Source of the DNA: Miscanthus floridulus | Taxonomy: Eukaryota; Streptophyta; Magnoliopsida; Poales; Poaceae | Assembly: GCF_019320115.1 (NCBI RefSeq) | Contig: NC_089585.1 | Location: forward strand, 142,395,600-142,459,599 | Direction: 5' to 3' | DNA length: 64,000 bases | Shown: piece after piece, positions 57,001 to 64,000 of the stretch | How the letters are laid out: every line of letters begins with the position of its first letter | Numbering within the stretch: position 1 is the stretch's first letter | Program-made: the position numbers and the translations under genes | The notes under the pieces: model-generated | What the model saw: only the letters and a program-made list of their open reading frames with translations | What the model was told of the DNA's origin: nothing | The model's database searches: none

Positions 57001-59326
57001 AGCTGTTGCATGTTGCGCAAGCAGGCGACCGGGGCCGGCCGGCCTGCCAAGCCAGCAACAGCAGAGCAGCAGTACTATGTGCGCGATGGGATGGGGCCCT
57101 CGAAACAACAGAAAAAGATGGCTTTGCTCGCCAATGGCCGGATGGATCTCTTCTTCTCGTCTCATGTGTAAAAGTAGTAGTAGTCTCACCTGCTCCGCTC
57201 CCCAAACCCCTTGCCCAAGCCCAAAACCCCCAAAAGCAGTCTACTCGCATTTGGCTTGCCTAGGGGCACTAGTTTGGTGCCCGCGGCGGCCGGTACGTGA
57301 CCTTGCTTCCATCGATTTCAATTTCCTTATTCTTCCTTTTCGATCCGGCCATCGTCTGCTTGTGCTGTGTGTTCAGTCAACACAAACACAAGAAACCTGA
57401 CCTGATGACGCCTCCAGTCCAGTTGTCCTCTCCTCCTCCTCCTCCTCCTCCTCCTCCTCCTCCCACTACATACCCCTAGCTATTGCATGTTGCGCAGGCA
57501 GGCGACCGGGGCCGGTCGGCCTGCCAAGCCAGCAAAAGTAGAGCAACAGTACTATGTGCGCGATGGGATGGGGCCCTCAAAACAACAGAATAAGATGGCT
57601 TCGCTCGCCAATGGTCGGATGGATCTCTTCTTCTCGTCTCGTGTGTAAAAGTAGTAGTAGTAGTCTCACCTGCTCCGCTCCCTAAACCCCTTGCCCAAGC
57701 CCAAAACCCCAAAAAGCAGTCGACTCACATTTGGCTTGCCTAGGGGCACCAGTCTGGTGGCCGCAGCAGCCGGTACATGACCTTGCTTCCATCGATTTCA
57801 ATATCCTTATTCTTCGTTTCCGATCCGGCCGTCGTCTGCTTGTGCTATGTGTTCCTTCAACACAAAAACAAGAAACCTGACCTGATGACGCCTCCAGTCC
57901 AGTTGTCCTCTCCTCCTCCTCTCCCACTACTTACCCCTAGCTGTTGCCTGTTGCACAGGCAGGCGATCAGGGCTGGCCAGCCTGCCAAGCCAGCAGCAGC
58001 AGAGTAGTAGTACTATGCGCGCGATGGGATGGAGCCCTCGAAACAACAGAAAAAGATGGCTTTGCTCGCCAATGGCCGGATGGATCTCTTCTTCTCATCT
58101 CGTGTGTAAAAGTAGTAGTAGTACTCTCACCTGCTCCGCTCCCTAAACCCCTTGCCCAAGCCCGAAACCCCAAAAAGCAGTCGACTCGCATTTGGCTTGC
58201 CTAGGGGTACTAGTCTGTTGCCCGCGGCGGCCGGTACGTGACCTTGCTTCCAACGATTTCAATTTCCTTATTCTTCCTTTCCGATCCGGCCGTCGTCTCC
58301 TTGTGCTGTGTGTTCATTCAACACAAACACAAGAACCTCACCTGATGACGCCTCCAGTCCAGTTGTCCTCTCCTCCTCCTCCTCCTCCTCCTCCTCTCCC
58401 ACTACATACCCCTAGCTGTTGCCTATTGCGTAGGCAGGCGACCGGGGCCGGCCGGCCTGCCAAGCCAGCAACAGCAGAGCAGCAGTACTACGCGCGTGAT
58501 GGGATGGGGCCCTCGAAACAACAGAAAAAGATGGCTTCGCTCATCAATGGCCGGATGGATCTCTTCTTCTCGTCTCGTGTGTAAAAGTAGTAGTAGTAGT
58601 AGTCTCACCGGCTCCGCTCCCCAAACCCCAAACCTCTTGCCCAAGCCCAAAACCTCAAAAAGCAGTCGACTCGCATTTGGCTAGCCTGGGGGCACTAGTC
58701 TGGTGCCCGCGGCGGTCGGTACGTGACCTTGCTTCCATCGATTTCAATTTCCTTATTCTTCCTTTCTGATCTGGCCATCGTCTGCTTGTGCTGTGTGTTC
58801 ATTCAACACAAACACAAGAAACCTGACCTGATGACGCCTCCAGTCCAGTTGTCCTCTCCTCCTCCTCCTCCTCCTCTCCCACTACATACCCCTAGCTGTT
58901 GCATGTTGCGCAGGCAGGCGACCGGGGCCGGCCGGCCTGCCAAGCCAGCAGCAACAGAGAAGCAGTACTATGTGCGCGATGGGATGGGGCCCTCGAAACA
59001 ACAGAAAAAGGTGGCTTTGCTCGTCAATGGCCAGATGGATCTCTTCTTCTCGTCTCGTGTGTAAAAGTAGTAGTAGTAGTCTCACTTGCTCCGCTCCCTA
59101 ATCCCCTTGCCCAAGCCCAAAACCCCAAAAAGCACTCGACTCGCATTTGGCTTGCCAGGGGGCACTAGTCTGGTGGCCGCGGCGGCCGGTACATGACCTT
59201 GCTTCCATCGATTTCAATTTCCTTATTCTTCCTTTCCGATCCGGCCGTCGTCTACTTGTGCTATGTGTTCCTTCAACACAAACACAAGAAACGTGACCCG
59301 ATGACGCCTCCAGTCCAGTTGTCCTC

Positions 59327-59357
<31 letters not shown>

Positions 59358-59400
59358 CCACTACTTACCCCTAGCTGTTGCCTGTTGCGCAGGCAGGCGA
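54070..59400 (+). repeat. Tandem array, about 11.5 copies of a ~470-bp unit
   Basis: The anchor gat(g/a)a(c/t)gcctccagtc occurs at 54157, 54591, 55062, 55541, 56005, 56469, 56940, 57404, 57884, 58344, 58830 and 59300: intervals 434-486 bp. Each unit has a variable (CCT)n tract, a (GTA)n tract and conserved blocks 'gatgggatggggccctcgaa', 'ggatggatctcttcttct' and 'ttgcccaagcccaaaaccc'. Copies 5-6 and 7-8 share diagnostic variants and lie exactly 935 bp apart, a higher-order duplication; copies 3-4 share others. A ~110-codon frame is kept in most units on each strand, but the variable triplet tracts explain the conserved frame and I see no domain. The array is cut on the right by a MITE fragment. 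Confidence 0.95.
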
Positions 59401-59402
59401 CT

Positions 59403-59512
59403 GGCTGAAAAACACTGTTCTGACTGAATTGTTGTGAGAGAAAAATACTGTTCCGGCTGAAAAAAAACAAGCCGAACAAGCTAGTTTCTGGGTAAGCCGA
59501 ACGGGGCCAAAA
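59403..59512 (-). mobile_element. Partial MITE, inverse of the one at 39856
   Basis: 'gctgaaaaacactgtt', 'agagaaaaatactgttcc', 'ggctgaaaaaaaacaagccg' and 'gccgaacggggcc' are the reverse complement of the familiar 'ggccccgttcggc...aacagt.tttt...cagc' MITE. It ends the tandem array abruptly. Confidence 0.6.
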
Positions 59513-59957
59513 TGTCCATTGAAAAGAAGTTTCCTCACAATTCCAAGGAGATTTTCAGTAAAACTTTTCACTTCCTACAGAAATGGCGGTTCTTATTGAA
59601 GGATCAAGACGCCGAATTCCTAGATGAGAACCTCAAGACTTTGAAGACTTGGTTGGAGAATTTCTGGAGTCAAACGGATGACATGGAGATTGAAGGCGTT
59701 ATCGGCTAATAGACGTCTTGAGTGGTTTCCTTTTTTTCAGTTTCGTGATGGTTTGTTCAAGAGAGTTCTTTTGCTACTCTTCTGTTTCTGTAGCTCTGCT
59801 CTAGTTTCCGGTTCCCAGGAGGTGGTGCTGGCTAGCACGTTTCTTGTAAGCTGGAATCCCCAGCATCGTTTTTCCTTTTTGTTTTCCTGTTATGGCTACC
59901 TTGTGACCGGATGTTGAGCTTTCTATAAAAGCTGGGTTTACCTCTGTCAAAAAAAAA
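59512..59957 (+). pseudogene. Retroposon 3' end, LINE-like
   Basis: A 65-codon frame (59512-59709: EKKFPHNSKEIFSKTFHFLQ, then KWRFLLK) resembles the C-terminal helix region of some grass LINE ORF2 proteins. It is followed by about 240 bp ending 'ataaaagctgggtttacctc' and an A-run (59949-59957), a poly-A tail. 5' truncated. Confidence 0.5.
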
Positions 59958-60980
59958 TCCACGCGATCTGATGTATTTTCTAACCAACACATATGAAAGA
60001 AATATCTTTGTGTGCATCATGGTTTCGAACATCAGTAACCAAAACACCTTGTACAATCAAACATCTTGCAAACAGCTTGTTCAGTTTAGCTATTTGTAAG
60101 CCAATGATTAAAAGTCTACCATGAAAACCTAATATGTTTAGTTCACTGTGGAGATATCATCTTTGTGAACTGCAATTCTTTCAGGTCCACCTTCAACTTC
60201 TGAATCTCAGCAAAAGATACTAACTTTCAAATAGTTGAAAATAATACCTGCATATCTTAGCAAAATATATGGAATTAATTTTCTATATTTGATCATACTA
60301 TCTCTCAGGTGGTTAGCTCAACCGCATCAACAAATGTCTTAAAATTAAACTTTCAGTACAACTTCGGCATCACCTAGATAAGTGTGCTACAACAATTCAC
60401 AATTAGGTGAATGTCTGCTCGTTGCATTCTTGTATCAATTGCATTGCACCTCCATAGCATGGAGCAAACCGACATTCTCAAGACATCCATCAAGTCAGGG
60501 CCGCGCAATAGGCCATTAGGCCACAATCTGTGTATGCTCTTTTTATAGAGTAGCCTAACAAATGGTCCTGATGAGAAATTGTGAACTCACTCAGAAATTT
60601 TTGTAATGGCTTTCACAAGTTGTAATGCTGAAATCAAACAAGGATAACTCACCAAGTCAGTACATTCAAGCTTCAGAGTTGTCTTTTGATGTCAATACAT
60701 TCTTCACTAATGGTGTCTTTTGTATATCACTGATATTACATTTGTTTTCATATTTCTCTTCGGATTCGGATTCGAATACGGACAGTGCCAGCTATGTCGG
60801 ATAAGATACGATTGGATATATATGCGATTTGAGTACTCGGATATGGATACGGTATCGGATGTTGAATATCCAGATTCGGATATGAACAGATCTGAACTAC
60901 TCTAAACGAATTCGGTCTCAAATACGGTTAGAAAATATCTATACCGTTTTCAGCAAATAAAGAAAAGAAAACAGGGCCAC
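59958..60980. other. Intergenic, no gene; pentamer-like repeat
   Basis: AT-rich. At 60755-60900, variants of 'attcggat' and 'gatatgga' recur (cggattcggattcgaatacgg, ggatatggatacggtatcgg), as in degraded grass repeats that carry 'ggatacgg' words. No ORF with a domain. Confidence 0.45.
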
Positions 60981-61124
60981 GGTGTGGACTGCTTTTATCC
61001 GTGGGCCCGTTGCTTCCTCCTCTGGCCCGTTGCTTTTATCCGTTGTCATCTATATATATGCTCCTTCAATTTTCCAAGACCGAGAAGATCTCCGTTTACC
61101 TCTCCGGCTTCTTTCCTCGCGGCG

Positions 61125-61933
61125 ATGACTCGGCGACCGCCGCCTCCCTCTTCGTCGAGCCCCTTCGCCGTCGACGTTCAGCCACAAGGTGCGCCTTTCC
61201 CTTCCCTTCCCTTCCCGCTGCGCAAAACTGAGCCCTCCAAACCCTAATACAATCGAAGTTAGTTCACCCAAACCCTAATATAATCGAAGTTAGTGTGATT
61301 GGTTTTGAGTGGAAGCCCCGATCTGTCTCACTTATATGCATATCTGTTATGCGCACTAACTTCGATCATTTTCATTCGGTTTTACATATGTAACTTTTTT
61401 TTTTATTTCAGTCATGTAATTGTGTCAAGGATTTCAGATAACGCCCGTTTTTTCTAATACCATCCATGTGCCAACCTAAGGAACAGGCTAGCTGTTACAT
61501 ATTTCGATAGGTCAAGTGTAACAGATAGCTGTCTCCCACTACGCTGTAGTTGAGCTAAGAAATTATCTGATTCAGCCAACTTCTTTGTGGACCATCAACC
61601 TTGATATAAGATCTGTATTGGGGTCTCTTTGATTGGTTGGTCTATGGTAGTTCTACAACGTTGCTTACTGTTTCTAACTCCAAATTTTGCTGTTTTGTCC
61701 CCACCCTACCCAAAAATTCTGACGAGGAGAACTAAGAGGGGTGATGGTCTCGCAGGAAGATCGCATAAGAGCACAACACCTCCCAATGGTAAAGGAAAGA
61801 AGAATAATCTATTGGCCTCAAGTATGGTACCCCCGTCCCCTTTCATTAGCATCCCTTTGATTGGTTGGCCTGATAGTTTTACAACATTGCTTTACTGTTG
61901 GTGACACCACATTTTGCCCCTTTGTATCCCCCC

Positions 61934-61964
<31 letters not shown>

Positions 61965-64000
61965 AAAAAACTGCTTCAGTCATAGAAAAGATACGGAAAA
62001 CTAAGAGGGGTGATAATGATTTCACAAGAAGATCACATAAGAGTATAAGAGGTCGCGATGGTAATGGAATGATAACTGAGTCAATGGCCTTAGGTATGCG
62101 TGTTCTTCCTCTTTCCTTGTGTTTTCTCACAGCCTTATTTGAGCAATCATGGTTTATGTTGTTTGATTTTTTTCTTTAACTAGGTGACTTGCATGGGGAC
62201 TCTAACCGATATGACTGGACTAGGCTCAGTGATGAACTCAAGTCAAATTTGTCTAGAAGTGTTGCCTCACTTGCTTTGTGCAATGGTGATTATATATGCT
62301 GCTATACTATTTTAGTTTTTATTTAACACCAGTCAAAAATTATTTACATAATTACGTTATGATCATCTGTAGGAGACAAAGTGTTATTTGCATGCTCAGG
62401 CATAGCTATAGAATCCCAGGAGAATCTTACAAGGTTCTTGACTTCAGCAACTTTGGCCAGAGCTTTCATGAGTGACGATAAAAGAAAATTCCATAACTTA
62501 AAGGTTGGTGCTGGTAATCGTCCTGTACTTTTTTTTTCTACTTGTTATATTTTAGTGTGATCATTGTGTGTTCTTTTCTTGCCTTACATTGTAGATTAAA
62601 GTGCGCCATGAAGGCAGTGAAGTGTACGAGGGTGTTTTGTCTGAATATGATTTAGATCGCAACTTTGCTATTGTCATCGTCAGCACCTCCCTTGATGTTC
62701 ATGTTGGACTTTTCAAACATAGGGTGGAAATTCTGCCCCGTGGTATGGTGCTAGCTTTAGGACGTGGCATCTCTGGCAAATTAGTACCCACAAATGTGAT
62801 ACTCACTAGTGAAGATAATGAAGCTCCTCTTTGGCAAATGTCAGAGGTAAACTTAAGTTATGATACTAACATTTCATTATGTTTCTGTTTTGACATGCAC
62901 TAAACTGCATGTCAAAGAAAAAAAAAATCCTTTCCCCATGTAACCCTTGCTCTTTTCACCTCATTTGGTGTGCCAACCTTTATTCATGTTAGGTTTGGGA
63001 AGGTGGGCCACTTTTTACTTTTGATGGGAACTTTGTTGGCATGAACCTTTTTTTGGTTATTGTAAGAGCCCATTTCATATCATGGGGCTCAATTCTTGAT
63101 TGGCTGAAGTGTACATCCCTGCAAAAGAAGACAAAGGTAGCCAGGTATGTCTAAATCATGTATTATTATTACCAATGTTTGCTCTTCATTGATTCCCCTA
63201 TTCTATCATTCTATCATTTCCCAACCCTTCCCGTGCATAAGCTTGCATTCCAAACAACATATGTATGCCATAATCCAGATTGCTAGCTGTTTAAGCACTG
63301 CTCTGATCGATTCTTAGTCATTGTTGATGTTCTTCTGCAGGTTTGGATCCAGACCCACATGTGACAAATTGAATGGCCATTCAGAAGGTGAGTACGCAGA
63401 AACTCTTTTTCTGTTCTTAAAACACACACAGACGTTGTGGTACCATGCCAATTGTTGTGACAAATTGTACACAAGTAGTACAAGTTTAGCTTTTACATTT
63501 GTACTTAATAACTATCAACTGATTTAGTTTTATAACTTGTACTTCCATAGAGTTAGTGCTATCTGATATTACAGTGTTCTTTGACCAACTTCTAATGGTG
63601 CCATCGTAATCTAATTAATCAATTATGCGCAGAATTTATGTGAATTTATATTTTTCATATATCATTGTAGCATATTAGTGCTAATCACTTGACCCTGTTG
63701 CACCAGTGCACAGACCAATACACAGAGATGATATGACCAGCGGATATTGTGAGTATCTAGAGTCCCTGGGTTACCCTATGCCACAAATAGACATGGCCGA
63801 TGGTGAGTCAGTGCTTCTGAATTTGCTATCTTTTTACGGTTCTGCTTTACAACTAAACGCTATTCGACTTGTAAATCCTTCAGATGGCATGATTTTGGTT
63901 AATACTTTTGAAGAGACTTTTGGTGATGCATATCGAGAAGGTGTCTGGGATGAATTCAGTAGAAGTGCTTCTTCTGACATAGATCGCTATGTTGTCGCAC
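61125..64000 (+). CDS. Trypsin-like-fold protein, catalytic Ser lost (5' part)
   Basis: Predicted exons: 61125-61188, 61980-62060 (or to 62093), 62184-62285, 62373-62503, 62595-62846, 62993-63144, 63341-63387, 63707-63802, 63884-beyond 64000. All splice sites are GT-AG and the phases agree, giving at least 347 aa. The protein starts TRRPPPPSSSS, then has a KTKRGD..RRSHK basic stretch, then a beta-rich domain (SVASLALCNG, VLFACSGIAI, RFLTSATLARAF, YDLDRNFAIVIV). It belongs to a large grass-specific family with a trypsin-like or DegP-like fold. Where proteases have GxSGGP, this reads VWEGGPLFTFDGNFVG, and the position of the His loop reads LTSATLA, so it is probably not proteolytic. Function unknown. 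The 3' end lies outside the window. Confidence 0.75.
61624..62096 (+). repeat. Tandem duplication of an exon and its flank
   Basis: 'tttgattggttgg', 'ttctacaacgttgctt'/'ttttacaacattgctt', 'ccaaattttgc'/'cacattttgcc', 'actaagaggggtgat' and 'gaagatc.cataagag' occur in order near 61628-61780 and again near 61857-62045. The second copy has a good acceptor (CTTCAG|TC) and fits the reading frame; the first copy lacks a clear acceptor and is probably unused. Confidence 0.7.
61928..61970 (+). repeat. Homopolymer pair C27-A16
   Basis: 27 C (61928-61954) directly followed by 16 A (61955-61970), nine bases before the acceptor of the second exon copy. It occupies the polypyrimidine position of that intron. 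Lengths of such runs are unreliable in assemblies. Confidence 0.9.

Noticed and set aside
54070..59400. Regularly spaced repeats as a CRISPR-like array
   Set aside because: Units are 470 bp, contiguous and without unique spacers, in a plant nuclear sequence.
54115..59408. Series of 100-130 codon ORFs on both strands in the array as a gene family
   Set aside because: The frames repeat only because the unit repeats; they consist of low-complexity (CCT)n and (GTA)n translations, exist on both strands and show no domain.

Overview
The window looks like nuclear DNA of a grass (Poaceae). GC-rich, multi-exon plant genes with GT-AG introns lie in a landscape dominated by nested Ty3/gypsy LTR retrotransposons, MITEs, LINE remnants and a Helitron end. 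The repeat types and gene styles recall Andropogoneae (sorghum, sugarcane, Miscanthus, maize relatives). That placement is inference from family knowledge; no search was run.

Layout. Positions 1-21.4 kb are a repeat block: an LTR-like end (1-1169); the 3' half of a Tat-like Ty3/gypsy element (about 2040-9678) with a decayed antisense extra ORF; a Helitron-like element whose 5' part (about 10.57-12.0 kb) and 3' terminus (21394) are split by a second, minus-oriented gypsy element (about 12012-20668). That second element has lost protease-RT-RNase H and itself contains a solo LTR with a clean 5-bp target duplication (14313-16289).

A RopGAP gene (21621-22574, minus) follows. Next is a MITE split by a nearly complete 13-kb Tat-like element (23204-36274; TSD ATCAC; LTRs about 4% diverged by hand count), which carries a spliced antisense accessory gene. 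Its right side abuts a 228-bp perfect palindrome (36328-36555).

The gene island at 38.2-47.8 kb holds a membrane-anchored alpha/beta hydrolase (minus), an M18 aspartyl aminopeptidase (plus, 9 exons, 524 aa) and a protein-only RNase P (minus, 6 exons, 552 aa). The first two are divergent and the last two convergent. The right third holds a non-autonomous hAT element, other MITE-like repeats, LINE remnants, and a striking array of about 11.5 copies of a roughly 470-bp unit (54.07-59.40 kb) with internal higher-order duplication. The window ends inside a trypsin-like-fold gene (61125 onward) that appears to lack the catalytic serine and shows a tandem exon duplication.

The cellular genes are unrelated housekeeping or signalling functions (ROP GTPase signalling, peptide turnover, tRNA 5' processing, lipid or ester hydrolysis); nothing suggests a shared pathway. 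No tRNA or rRNA gene, CRISPR array or prokaryotic feature was recognised.
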